Source: an uncultured Collinsella sp. (GTDB taxonomy: Bacteria > Actinomycetota > Coriobacteriia > Coriobacteriales > Coriobacteriaceae). Taken from it: DNA of 64,000 nt. How positions within the stretch are numbered: position 1 is the stretch's first letter; each line of letters begins with the position of its first letter. Both the position numbers and the translations under genes were made by a program. The stretch covers positions 1-64,000 of the forward strand of contig CAKUBM010000007.1 in the NCBI GenBank assembly GCA_934643145.1, in the 5' to 3' direction. Of the stretch, positions 1 to 8,162 are shown one piece after another. Below the pieces are notes generated by a model. That model worked only from the letters and a program-made list of their open reading frames with translations. It had not been told where the DNA came from and did no database searches.

Positions 1-4
1 TTAA

Positions 5-32
5 AGCTCCCGGCAACGGGGGCTTTTCTTTT
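5..32 (+). terminator. Rho-independent terminator in repeat copy 1
   Basis: Stem AGCTCCCG / CGGGGGCT (one G-U pair) closes a GCAA tetraloop and is followed by TTTTCTTTT. It presumably ends a transcript from upstream of the window. Confidence 0.7.
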
Positions 33-194
33 ACGTAAACACCGCATTGATTCGAACCTCGGTCGAGGCGCGGGCGTAAAGAAAACGCGGAGCGTTTTTA
101 GCCCGCGGGCGAGCGCGCCGGCAGGCGGGCGAAGCCGGTGCGGATCCGCGCAGCGGATGCGCGGAATCCTATACGCCGCACCATTTGAGATTAA

Positions 195-222
195 AGCTCC
201 CGGCAACGGGGGCTTTTCTTTT
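195..222 (+). terminator. Rho-independent terminator in repeat copy 2
   Basis: Identical to the hairpin at 5-32: an 8-bp stem, GCAA loop and T-rich tail. It lies 150 bp upstream of the next coding region. Confidence 0.7.
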
Positions 223-369
223 ACGTAAACACCGCATTGATTCGAACCTCGGTCGAGGCGCGGGCGTGAAGCGGACGATTTCTTATCGACTCGTGTAAGA
301 TTTCGAGTAAGCGTCTCGGTGCATCTGGGGCGCGCCCTTTCTCTAGACGACCGATCAGGGTGATATTTC

Positions 370-2811
370 GTGGCAGAGCGTCCGACCTACAAGCTCAAGT
401 TTCTCGATCCCAAGAAGCGCTTTCCGGCGATGCCCGAGCAGCCCGCGGGACGCTCGTATGGCGTTGTCTGGAAACTCTTTGGCGACGATCCGCGTGAATC
501 ATGCTACGCCGTTGAATTCGTCGGTAAGAGCCATGTGTCACTTTTAGGCTACGTGAGCGTTTCGGGCGAAGTGTACAAGGTGGACCGTCCCGTTAGCGAG
601 GCGCCGTTGCCCGATGATCCCGATATGCAACTGGTTCTTGATGAGTCCGACTTCAGCATTGGCGAGATTGCGGTAAGGGGCACCGATGGGACGATGCGTC
701 CCCGGGCGCGGGTCATCGGCTCTCCAAAAGGCCCCATGCGCGAGCAGTCCGATCGCGAGACATGGAATTCGTCCCGCAGCCTCCCTTACGGTGAGTTCAT
801 GGCATCTATGTTCTTGCGCTACGTGATATTCGCCGACTCCGAAAATGCTATCGCGAGCACGTCAAACACCGACAGGCTCGACGAGAGCACGCACAATGTC
901 GTCGACAAGATTAAGCTCGTCAAGCTGCCCGAGCCGGTCGAAGTGTTTCTGGGCTTTGATTCGACGCCACTTCCCGATGCCATCGAGACGCTGCTCTACC
1001 GCATTGACCATAAGGACAATCCGAGCGGCATCGAGCGTTATGCCGCGGTCCTGATGGGTGAAGTCAATCTGCCTCGCCTGCGCACCATAGCGGCAAAGAC
1101 TGAAATGAACTTGGCCCGCATCGATCGCTCGAAGCTTTTCTATCTAAATTTCGATCGCAGCCTGTTAGATCAAGATGAGATCGACACCTTGCTTGCCATT
1201 GAGTGTCGCCTGAACCGCCTCTCCGGCATCCTTGAGCGCATCGGGGCCGGATTGGTCCCCGCAGCCTCGTCGCCGAGCCTTGAGGGCTGTGCACTCTTTG
1301 ATTCGTGGCATATCGCTAAAACGACCAACGATGTCCCCCGGTTGCTCGCAACGCTGTCGAGCGACAACCCGTGGGCCAAGCCGGGGACGGTTGCGTGCCA
1401 GCCTGGTGGCGAGTGGGACGTGCGCACCCGCTTTGCGCGAATTGTCGAGGCGCTTAACGTGGTCACACGGCTTGACTATACCTATCGAGTGAACGTTGCC
1501 GAGGGGATTATGCTCGTCCAGTTTGGGCGCTCTGTCGTTGATGCCATGCCGCAACGTGAATATGACGCTCAGGATGACGCCTGGCGCGAGCTGGACGAGG
1601 GTGTGCGCGAGATCTGGGCCGCGGAGCACGACGCGCGCGTAGCGCTCACGCTTGCGGCGGCTTGCTTTGCCGCGGGTGCCTGCATCACGCGCTGCTACGT
1701 GCAGATTGAGGCTCCCGACGATGAGCAGGATGTGCACATCGTCGCAACATATTCCTTTGCCCGTGCCGAGTATCTTGCCGATTGTGTTCCCGTCGCCAAG
1801 GATCTTGAGAGCATGGATATGGACGGTATGCCTTGCAAGCGCATGCTTGAGGCATATGAGGCGACCACGCCGGATATGATTGAGCCAGCGGAGGTTCACG
1901 CTCGCCCGCGTGACGACCATCGTCCGCTGCCGCCGGCGTTGCGCGACCTGCTGCTTGCCGATACAGCTGACGAGTTGGAAGTCATGGAAGAGGACGACGA
2001 CCCGTATGTGGCGCGCGTCGTTGAATTGCGCGAGCAGTCTAAAACTGACCGTGCAGGTGCATTCGAGGGCTTTTCTCGTTTGGCCGAGGAGCTGGAGGCC
2101 AAATGCGCCGTTGCCGAGCTCTTGGCAACGGGGCCGGTCCAAACGCAGTTCTGCGACAACCAGTTGGTACGCATGGTGCTGCCGGTGATGGAGGAGGATC
2201 GCTCCGTGCGCATTCTGCGCGCGCCCGATGCGCTGTACTTTGCCCAGCACGAAATTTGCAGCTTTTACGCCGAGCAGGAAGATTTTGAGCGCGCTCTGCC
2301 CGAGGTGCGTCGCCTTTACGATTTGGCGCGCTCGTCTATGCAATCGCATTTTGCGTTGATTAACGTGCTGGCGCGTTTGGAGCGGTTTGACGAGGTTATC
2401 GAGGTGGCCCGTCACGGTTTGCGCATCGCGAGCGATCGTCCCTCGATTGGCTACCTGTTTTACCGTTTGGCATTTGCGTACTGGAACTGCGATCAGCTCG
2501 AGCTGGCGTTGGCGTGCTACCGTCTGGTGCCGCGTGGCGAGGAGTCGGGCGGCAGCGCGCTGGAGGAAATGCAGGGCCTCATGAACGAGATGGGCGTCAA
2601 TGAGCCGCCGACGTTCGAGGAAGCGGTCGAGACCATCCGCAAGGCGGGGCTCGAGTTGCCGCCGGTGCCCGCCGTGACCAATCAGCTGGCAGATGCCGCC
2701 GTGCAACTGGTCGACAACGGCTTCTTTTTCCTGGCACGCGGCTGCATTTTCCAAATGTGGCGCACCATGGGCAACGATGAGCTCGGCTCCCTCAACCGCT
2801 CACTGGGGTAG
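370..2811 (+). CDS. Uncharacterised protein with C-terminal TPR-like repeats
   Basis: An 813-residue protein that I do not recognise. It starts at GTG with only a weak upstream purine run (CAGGGTG). The first roughly 500 residues show no motif I can name; they are acidic and soluble-looking, with no signal peptide or membrane segment. Residues about 620-750 contain helix-turn-helix pairs of TPR type (for example ALPEVRRLYDLARSSMQSHF and YRLAFAYWNCDQLELALACY), suggesting a protein-interaction scaffold. No operon partner is evident: the next gene begins 160 bp later behind its own repeat-rich leader. An antisense frame of over 500 codons overlaps it but is a GC-driven shadow. That the frame is coding is fairly sure; the function is unknown. 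Confidence 0.75.
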   Translation: MAERPTYKLKFLDPKKRFPAMPEQPAGRSYGVVWKLFGDDPRESCYAVEFVGKSHVSLLGYVSVSGEVYKVDRPVSEAPLPDDPDMQLVLDESDFSIGEIAVRGTDGTMRPRARVIGSPKGPMREQSDRETWNSSRSLPYGEFMASMFLRYVIFADSENAIASTSNTDRLDESTHNVVDKIKLVKLPEPVEVFLGFDSTPLPDAIETLLYRIDHKDNPSGIERYAAVLMGEVNLPRLRTIAAKTEMNLARIDRSKLFYLNFDRSLLDQDEIDTLLAIECRLNRLSGILERIGAGLVPAASSPSLEGCALFDSWHIAKTTNDVPRLLATLSSDNPWAKPGTVACQPGGEWDVRTRFARIVEALNVVTRLDYTYRVNVAEGIMLVQFGRSVVDAMPQREYDAQDDAWRELDEGVREIWAAEHDARVALTLAAACFAAGACITRCYVQIEAPDDEQDVHIVATYSFARAEYLADCVPVAKDLESMDMDGMPCKRMLEAYEATTPDMIEPAEVHARPRDDHRPLPPALRDLLLADTADELEVMEEDDDPYVARVVELREQSKTDRAGAFEGFSRLAEELEAKCAVAELLATGPVQTQFCDNQLVRMVLPVMEEDRSVRILRAPDALYFAQHEICSFYAEQEDFERALPEVRRLYDLARSSMQSHFALINVLARLERFDEVIEVARHGLRIASDRPSIGYLFYRLAFAYWNCDQLELALACYRLVPRGEESGGSALEEMQGLMNEMGVNEPPTFEEAVETIRKAGLELPPVPAVTNQLADAAVQLVDNGFFFLARGCIFQMWRTMGNDELGSLNRSLG

Positions 2812-2902
2812 GGGCGGTATAGAGGGGGCTGCGCCGTGCTATTTGTATCGGCGCGGGCGAGAGGACCCGACAGGGTCGGTAAGGCATAAAGCCACCGAGC
2901 CT

Positions 2903-2958
2903 GCTAAAACTGTTAAACTCTGCTAAAGTTGCTAAACTTTGTTAAAATTGTTAAAACT
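2903..2958 (+). repeat. Six phased GYTAAA repeats upstream of the ATPase gene
   Basis: Units of the form G(C/T)TAAA start at 2903, 2912, 2922, 2931, 2941 and 2950, so spacings alternate 9 and 10 bp. The A-tracts are nearly in helical phase, which would favour curved DNA or cooperative binding of a small repeat-binding protein. The block ends just before the ribosome binding site of the ATPase gene. Confidence 0.65.
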
Positions 2959-2974
2959 AGCAGAGGAGGGCCGA

Positions 2975-4057
2975 ATGTCTAAAGCTATTAATCCTTTTAA
3001 GCCAACGGCGGGAATGAATCCGCCTGAGCTTATCGGACGCGACGCTGTTTTGGATGACTTTGCCGAGGCTCTGGAGAACGGTCCCGGCGCCCCCGATCGG
3101 CTCATGCGTATCTCTGGTGTTCGCGGCACGGGTAAAACGGTGCTCCTTAACGCATTGGGTGATCTTGCGCGCAAAAAAGGATTCGAAGTCGTTGACGTCG
3201 CCTCAAATACCGGTTTTTGCAATAGAATTCTCGAGGCTCTGCAGCGAAATGTTCGTCTTGAATCAATGTCGATTTCTCCGTCGATTCTAGGAGTCAGCCT
3301 TGGCTCCGTGGAGGTGTCGAAGTCGGCGTCCCATCTGGGCGAGGCGATGTACGAAGCCGCGAAGCGCGGCGGCTTGCTCATTACGCTCGATGAGATTCAG
3401 GACGCCTCAACTGAGGAAATGCGAGAGCTGGGCAATGAAATGCAGCTCTTGATTCGCCAAGGGGCGAATGTCGCCTTTGCATTCGCTGGTTTGCCAACGT
3501 CGGTGGATGGCGTGGTGGTGGATGATACGTTGACGTTCCTTCAGAGGGCGAAGCATATTGAACTCACGCGGCTTTCCGATTTTGAAGTCGGCGGATCGTT
3601 TGAGGATACGATGAGGCGTGCGGGCAAGGAACTCGACGAAGGCGTTGCTGAGCTTTTGACAAAGGCTTCGGCGGGCTATCCCTTTATGGTCCAGTTGGTC
3701 GGATATTACGCTTGGCAGGTTGCTGCGCGCAGCGGGGCAGAGAGCGTGGACGAAGAGGCAGCTCGCAAGGGTATCCAGACGGCTCTTGATAGTTTTAATG
3801 CTATGGTGATTGCCCCTGCGTTGCGCAGGGTGTCGGAGCGGCAGTTTCAGTATCTCGCGGCGATGGCGCAATGTGAGGGCGATGAGATTGCGAACGGCGA
3901 TATCGCCAAAAAGATGGGCTTGCCGGCAAACAAAGTCGGGTCGTATCGCAAGCGCCTGATCGATGCGGGACTGATTGAACCTGCGGGCTACGGCTGTGTT
4001 TCGTTCGCAATTCCGTACATGCGCGATTATCTGTTGGAAACCGTTCGAAAGGGCTAA
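2975..4057 (+). CDS. AAA+ ATP-binding protein (AAA_16/ORC-Cdc6-like)
   Basis: A 360-residue soluble P-loop ATPase. The ATG at 2975 is preferred over an in-frame TTG at 2939 because GAGGAGGG lies 4 bp upstream of it. Walker A is GVRGTGKT, about residue 44. Walker B with its acidic pair is LLITLDEIQDA, about residue 132. A sensor-like region follows (FAFAGLP). The last 80 residues look like a winged helix (NGDIAKKMGLPANKVGSYRK). This layout fits AAA_16/ORC-like ATPases found beside mobile or stress functions; the cellular role is not known. The gene stands alone between the phased repeats and two large hairpins. Confidence 0.8.
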   Translation: MSKAINPFKPTAGMNPPELIGRDAVLDDFAEALENGPGAPDRLMRISGVRGTGKTVLLNALGDLARKKGFEVVDVASNTGFCNRILEALQRNVRLESMSISPSILGVSLGSVEVSKSASHLGEAMYEAAKRGGLLITLDEIQDASTEEMRELGNEMQLLIRQGANVAFAFAGLPTSVDGVVVDDTLTFLQRAKHIELTRLSDFEVGGSFEDTMRRAGKELDEGVAELLTKASAGYPFMVQLVGYYAWQVAARSGAESVDEEAARKGIQTALDSFNAMVIAPALRRVSERQFQYLAAMAQCEGDEIANGDIAKKMGLPANKVGSYRKRLIDAGLIEPAGYGCVSFAIPYMRDYLLETVRKG

Positions 4058-4092
4058 TAAAGACTGGGAGCATCGGTGCCGCCGCTGGGGCA

Positions 4093-4179
4093 GCCCTCGT
4101 ATTTTTGTCTCGATCTGTAACATCTGGAGGAGATTACGGCCTGTAGATGTTACAGATTGAGACGTTATGTTTCGAGGGC
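4093..4179. repeat. Large hairpin, copy 1 of a tandem pair
   Basis: Arms 4107-4125 and 4145-4163 pair over 19 bp with one G-U (GTCTCGATCTGTAACATCT on the left). An outer GCCCTCG / CGAGGGC stem (4093-4099, 4173-4179) extends it. The loop is 19 nt. There is no T-run, so it is not an ordinary terminator. Confidence 0.8.
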
Positions 4180-4186
4180 CTGGTTT

Positions 4187-4242
4187 GTCTCGATCTGTAA
4201 CATTTACGGGCCGATTTGGTCGATAACTGTTACAGATTGAGA
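4187..4242. repeat. Large hairpin, copy 2 of a tandem pair
   Basis: Carries the same stem as the hairpin 80 bp upstream (CTCGATCTGTAACA on the left, TGTTACAGATTGAG on the right) around a different 25-nt loop. The shared stem and unrelated loops suggest a repeated protein-binding or mobile inverted repeat. Confidence 0.8.
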
Positions 4243-4336
4243 TGCTTGGCTGAGGCGTTTGCTGACAAAATGGAATCGCCTCAAAATTTCCCCTTGCCCA
4301 TAATCGACTGTTTGGTTACTATAGAACGGCTGTTAC

Positions 4337-4427
4337 GGAGAGCTGACCGAGAGGCCGAAGGTGCTCGCCTGCTAAGCGAGTATGCCCCAAAAGGGCATCT
4401 GGGGTTCGAATCCCCAGCTCTCCGCCA
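4337..4427 (+). tRNA. tRNA-Ser (GCT anticodon)
   Basis: The acceptor stem GGAGAGC (4337-4343) pairs with GCTCTCC (4417-4423); the discriminator is G4424 and CCA is encoded at 4425-4427. The anticodon stem CTCGC/GCGAG encloses loop CTGCTAA, with anticodon GCT at 4371-4373. A long variable arm (CCCC/GGGG region, 4384-4394) marks it as serine type, and the T-arm has GGTTCGAATCC. It reads AGC/AGT serine codons. Confidence 0.95.
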
Positions 4428-4443
4428 GTATGAATTTGAAGAA

Positions 4444-4467
4444 GGGTTCCGAAAGGGGCCCTTTTTT
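4444..4467 (+). terminator. Terminator of tRNA-Ser
   Basis: Stem GGGTTCC / GGGGCCC with a GAAA tetraloop, followed by six T, 16 bp after the tRNA CCA end. Confidence 0.8.
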
Positions 4468-4483
4468 AGTGCGAAGAATGGGG

Positions 4484-4500
4484 GCTGGGGATTCGAACCC
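4484..4500 (-). repeat. Inverted 17-bp copy of the tRNA-Ser T-arm end
   Basis: Read on the minus strand, this 17-mer is identical to tRNA positions 4402-4418 (T-loop plus 3' T-stem and start of the acceptor). It sits between two convergent terminators. It may be a tRNA fragment or the scar of an integration event, but the T-arm motif is common to many tRNAs. Confidence 0.5.
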
Positions 4501-4502
4501 TC

Positions 4503-4530
4503 AAAAAAGAGGCGCCCTTTCGGACACCTC
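4503..4530 (-). terminator. Terminator of the D,D-carboxypeptidase gene
   Basis: On the minus strand GAGGTGTCC / GGGCGCCTC (9 bp with G-U pairs) closes a GAAA tetraloop and is followed by six T. It lies 31 bp past the stop codon of the minus-strand gene. Confidence 0.85.
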
Positions 4531-4560
4531 CTTTCAGCGAGCGTTTTGTTTCTCTAGCCC

Positions 4561-5901
4561 CTATACCTCGGGCGCCTTGGCCACGGTTTCGCTTTCGGCC
4601 GTGAGCGGGCGATTGTCGATGCGGCGGCCCAGGCGGTCAAGCTTCACAAGCAACCACTCAATGGGATTCGGCCCTGCGCCTTCCTCGTCGGCAACCAAAT
4701 CCATGACGGCGATCTTGGTGCCGTCCTGCTTGAGCGTAACGCTACCCACTTTGTCGCCCACGTGCACCGTGCCCGAAAGGTCGTCGTAGGTAACCTTCTC
4801 GGTCACCTCTCCGGCAAGTGAAAAGACGGTCGCCTGCGCCGTGGGGTCGGCAAGCGTGGCGTCGATTGTCTTATCCGTCCAGTCGGTCTGGCCAATGCGC
4901 GCCATGAGCGGGTTGCCGTTGGCGGTCTTTTCCTGCGTGTTAGCGATCGCGACCGTCACCTTGTGCCCGTAGTACCAGTTGGCAAGGGTGGCGGTATCGG
5001 TAAAGCGCTGGTCGGTGGTGGTGGAGTTTAAAACGACAGTGTAGACTTCATCGCCATCGCGGTTGTAGGCTCCCGCAAAGCAATAGCCGGCATCGTCGGT
5101 CGTGCCGGTCTTGCCGCCGATGTTGCCATCCTGACCCAGTAGATAGTTATGCGTATCCATGGAATGCGAATGGTCGGAGCCGTCGGCACCTGTGACCTCA
5201 ATCCAAGAATCCTCGCTCGCCACGACCTCGCGGATTGTGTCGTTCTTCATGGCTTCCTGCATCATCAGCGCCACGTCGTGTGCAGTCGAGTGCATGTCGC
5301 CGGCCCATTCATCAAAGTCCAGACCATGCGGGTTCTCAAAGACCGTGCCGGTGCAGCCGAGCTTCTTGGCGCGCTCATTCATAGCCTTAACGAACGTCGC
5401 CTCGGCGTCCTTGGTCTTGGGGTCGATCTTTTTGCCCACATATTCGGCGAGCACGATGGCAGCGTCGTTGCCCGAGGGAATCATCAAGCCACGCAGTGCC
5501 TGCTCCACGGTGAGCTCGTCGCCTTCGAGCAGGCCGGCAGTCGAGTTGCCCACGGTGGCCGCGGCGTTGCTCACCGTCACCTTCTCGTCCATCTTGCAGT
5601 TCTCGACAGTCAGAATTGCGGTCATTACCTTGGTGATCGAGGCAATCTTGACTTGCTCATCGGCGCCGCGTCCATAGTAGACGGTACCGTCTTTGCCCAT
5701 GACGAGGGCATTGGTCGCATCGATATCGGGCAGGTTCTCAGCCGTGATGCCGCGTGCATCGGCGGTTTTGCCACACACGTTGTCGGTCGTGAGCACCTGG
5801 GCGCCGGCAACGGTGGGTACGCCAAGAGCAAGGGCAACGGCACAGGCAAAGCCAGCGGCAAGCTGGGTAGAGCGCTTTGCAAAAGAGGTGAGGGACTTCA
5901 C
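4561..5901 (-). CDS. dacA: D-alanyl-D-alanine carboxypeptidase (peptidase S11)
   Basis: A penicillin-binding serine D,D-carboxypeptidase that trims the terminal D-Ala from peptidoglycan pentapeptide outside the membrane. The 446 residues start at GTG with an N-terminal signal peptide (hydrophobic stretch about 13-34, AGA cleavage-like site). All three catalytic motifs are present: SITK with nucleophile Ser88 and Lys91, SGN at 143-145, and KTG at 264-266. A C-terminal beta domain follows, and the tail helix (IEWLLVKLDRLGRR) could anchor it to the membrane, as in DacA/PBP5. It is transcribed away from a VanR/VanS-like pair 197 bp off, which suggests, but does not prove, cell-wall-responsive control. 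Its own terminator is at 4503-4530. Confidence 0.92.
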   Translation of the reverse strand: MKSLTSFAKRSTQLAAGFACAVALALGVPTVAGAQVLTTDNVCGKTADARGITAENLPDIDATNALVMGKDGTVYYGRGADEQVKIASITKVMTAILTVENCKMDEKVTVSNAAATVGNSTAGLLEGDELTVEQALRGLMIPSGNDAAIVLAEYVGKKIDPKTKDAEATFVKAMNERAKKLGCTGTVFENPHGLDFDEWAGDMHSTAHDVALMMQEAMKNDTIREVVASEDSWIEVTGADGSDHSHSMDTHNYLLGQDGNIGGKTGTTDDAGYCFAGAYNRDGDEVYTVVLNSTTTDQRFTDTATLANWYYGHKVTVAIANTQEKTANGNPLMARIGQTDWTDKTIDATLADPTAQATVFSLAGEVTEKVTYDDLSGTVHVGDKVGSVTLKQDGTKIAVMDLVADEEGAGPNPIEWLLVKLDRLGRRIDNRPLTAESETVAKAPEV

Positions 5902-6098
5902 AGATTTCGCTTTCGACGGGACGGTCTCTTCTGGCTCTAGAGTATATCGTTTGGCGGTGATGACGGTCGTCGCGTGCGTGCGCGGGCTGCGTCTGCGCCC
6001 GAACGGGCATGGCGGTGCTTAAGGTCGACTTAATCGCCCGCGCTTGTTGTGTGTGCCGGGCGTCCCCTCGGGCATAATGGAGCGCGAGAGGAGCACGC

Positions 6099-6794
6099 AT
6101 GAACGAGCGCATTTTGGTGGTTGACGATGAGAAGGCCATCGCCGACCTGGTTGGCATCTACCTTACAAAAGAGGGCTTTGATGTTCAGATCGCCTACAGC
6201 GGAGCCGATGCGGCCAAGGCGATCTTGGAGCAAGAGTTCGATCTGGCGCTGTTAGATGTCATGCTGCCCGATATCGATGGCTTTGAGCTGTTGCGCACGA
6301 TTCGCACCAGCCGTACCTATCCCGTGATTATGCTGACGGCACGCGATGCCCAACAAGACAAGATTGAGGGACTTTCGCTCGGCGCGGACGATTACGTTGT
6401 CAAACCGTTTCGCCCGCTGGAGCTCATCGCGCGCGTGCGTGCCCAGCTGCGCCGTTACACCAGCTACGGCAGCCGCGCGCAAGCGACCGAGTCCCCGCTC
6501 ATTCAGCTCGACGGCCTCGAGATCAACCGTGACGCCCGCGCCGTGGCGGTGGACGGCGGGCAGGTGCGCCTGACGCCCATCGAGTATTCCATCCTGCTGT
6601 ATCTGGTCGAGCATCGCGGCAGCGTAGTGCCCGTGGAGGACCTGTTCCGCGCGGTATGGAACGAGGACTTTATGCCCGGCTCCAACAACACAGTGATGGT
6701 GCACATTCGCCATCTGCGCGAAAAGATCGGCGACGATGCCCAAAAGCCGCGCTTTATCAAGAACGTCTGGGGTGTCGGCTACATCATCGAATAA
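6099..6794 (+). CDS. VanR-like response regulator (OmpR family)
   Basis: A 231-residue response regulator: receiver domain (residues 1-120) with the acidic pair Asp9/Asp10, phospho-acceptor Asp53 (LLDVMLPD) and Lys in VVKPF, then an OmpR-type winged helix ending in VWGVGYIIE. The stretches KPFRPLELIARV and NNTVMVHIRHLREK closely match the VanR type I know. GAGGAG precedes the ATG. The sensor kinase follows after 26 bp, making a two-gene operon. It is divergent from the D,D-carboxypeptidase gene, a plausible target. No vanH, vanA/B or vanX genes are in the window, so this alone is not a resistance operon. Confidence 0.9.
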   Translation: MNERILVVDDEKAIADLVGIYLTKEGFDVQIAYSGADAAKAILEQEFDLALLDVMLPDIDGFELLRTIRTSRTYPVIMLTARDAQQDKIEGLSLGADDYVVKPFRPLELIARVRAQLRRYTSYGSRAQATESPLIQLDGLEINRDARAVAVDGGQVRLTPIEYSILLYLVEHRGSVVPVEDLFRAVWNEDFMPGSNNTVMVHIRHLREKIGDDAQKPRFIKNVWGVGYIIE

Positions 6795-6820
6795 AGCCTT
6801 TGTTTGTGAGGAAAACGGAT

Positions 6821-8059
6821 ATGACAAATAGCAACGGGCAGGCGTTTGAGGTACCCGATCGACTTTTTGAGCATGTAAGGTCAGTTGTCGACAATCGCGC
6901 GCTCGCGACGGTGCTGCTCTTTTTACTGAGCCTGCTGCTGATCGGCATTGACAACATCGTCGGCATCCTGGTGGTGCTGCTCGTCGGTTTTTTGCTGATC
7001 GATCGCTTTGAAATCGTACGTCGTTGCGTGGTGATTGGCGGTGCCGCGTGGGCTATCACGCTGGCGATTGGCGCCATGGCGCTCGGTGGCATCGAGGGGC
7101 CGGTGCTGTTCGATGCCGGCTTTGTGTTCAATATGCTCGGCTTTGTCTTGGCGCTTGCCGTGTGCGTTCTGTTCTTCTGCGGCCGCACCCTGTACTACCA
7201 GGGCTATGAACAGGGGGAACAGCATGCCGACCGCGTGCTCGCCGCCCGTATCCAGGATCGCCTGATCGATCACCCCGACGCGTGGGACAACATCGACGGT
7301 GACTTTCTTGAGGTCGAGGGCGCACTCAATAGCGTGCGCGATAGCGAGCGCAAGGTCCAGCAGGCTCTGCGCGACGAGTCGCATCGCAAGGACGATCTTG
7401 TTACTTACCTTGCCCATGACTTGCGCACGCCGCTCGCCAGCGTGGTGGGCTATCTTTCGCTCTTGCAGGAGGCCCCTGATCTACCGCTCGAGCAGCGCGC
7501 GCACTTTACAGGCGTGGCGCTTGACAAGGCACACCGCCTCGATGCGCTCATCGAGGAGTTCTTCGACATCACGCGCTTCGACTTCCACGACATCGTGCTC
7601 ACGCGCGGCTACGTCGACTTGGGGTTGTTGCTGGCACAGGTTGCCGACGAGTTCTATCCCATCCTCAACGAGCAGCGCAAGGAGGCTTACGTCGATATCT
7701 GCGAGGACCTGACGGTGCTCGTGGATGGCGACAAGATGGCCCGCGTTTTCAATAACATTATGAAAAACGCCGTCGCCTATAGCTATGAAGGTTCGACGAT
7801 CACGATTGAGGCGAGGCGCACGGATGATGGCGGCGTGCGCGTGCGCTTTATCAACCAGGGCGATCCTATTCCTGCGGCAAAGCTCAAAGTGATCTTTGAG
7901 AAGTTCTATCGCTTGGATGCGGCGCGTGCGACCAACCGCGGCGGCGCTGGACTGGGGCTTGCCATCGCCAAGGAGATTGTTACAGCGCACGGCGGCAGTA
8001 TCGCATGCGAATCGACGCCCGAGCATACGATGTTCACCATCGAGCTGCCCGCTGCATAG
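6821..8059 (+). CDS. VanS-like sensor histidine kinase
   Basis: A 412-residue membrane kinase. The ATG at 6821 is chosen over an upstream in-frame start that would overlap the regulator, because GAGGAAAA precedes it and the N-terminus then matches the family. Four hydrophobic segments (about 28-42, 47-61, 68-90, 99-120) precede a linker and a HisKA domain with His199 in YLAHDLRTPL. The N box is NNIMKNAVAYS and the G boxes include GGAGLGLAIAKEI. The segment RVFNNIMKNA and the ending FTIELPA resemble VanS of enterococci, but the sensor part differs: four helices and almost no extracellular domain. The ligand is unknown. It presumably phosphorylates the adjacent regulator. Confidence 0.9.
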   Translation: MTNSNGQAFEVPDRLFEHVRSVVDNRALATVLLFLLSLLLIGIDNIVGILVVLLVGFLLIDRFEIVRRCVVIGGAAWAITLAIGAMALGGIEGPVLFDAGFVFNMLGFVLALAVCVLFFCGRTLYYQGYEQGEQHADRVLAARIQDRLIDHPDAWDNIDGDFLEVEGALNSVRDSERKVQQALRDESHRKDDLVTYLAHDLRTPLASVVGYLSLLQEAPDLPLEQRAHFTGVALDKAHRLDALIEEFFDITRFDFHDIVLTRGYVDLGLLLAQVADEFYPILNEQRKEAYVDICEDLTVLVDGDKMARVFNNIMKNAVAYSYEGSTITIEARRTDDGGVRVRFINQGDPIPAAKLKVIFEKFYRLDAARATNRGGAGLGLAIAKEIVTAHGGSIACESTPEHTMFTIELPAA

Positions 8060-8162
8060 CTAAGGTGCCCTTACAAACACTTGACAATGCGCTCACGTGC
8101 GTATGAGCCGCGATTCCTACTATCGATACTGCTGAATTGATATCGATATGGAGGTATGCGGT

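Larger units (their letters stand above)
1..267. repeat. Tandem intergenic repeat, 77 bp unit at 190 bp spacing
   Basis: Bases 1-77 and 191-267 are identical. Each copy starts with a terminator-like hairpin. The 113 bp between them hold a GC-rich hairpin (142-151 pairs with 159-169, one bulge). I see no gene in 1-369. The first copy abuts the window edge, so the array may extend upstream. A TTCGAAC string in each copy recalls a tRNA T-loop, but the flanking stem does not pair, so this is not called a tRNA. Confidence 0.8.

Noticed and set aside
34..77. tRNA-like TTCGAAC string
   Set aside because: Flanking stems do not pair on either strand and no acceptor or anticodon arm can be built.
4216..4557. 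Plus-strand frame across tRNA-Ser
   Set aside because: It runs through a perfect tRNA gene and two terminators, so it is not coding.
6099..8059. Vancomycin resistance operon
   Set aside because: Only regulator and sensor homologues are present; no vanH, vanA/B or vanX-type ligase or dipeptidase genes are in the window.
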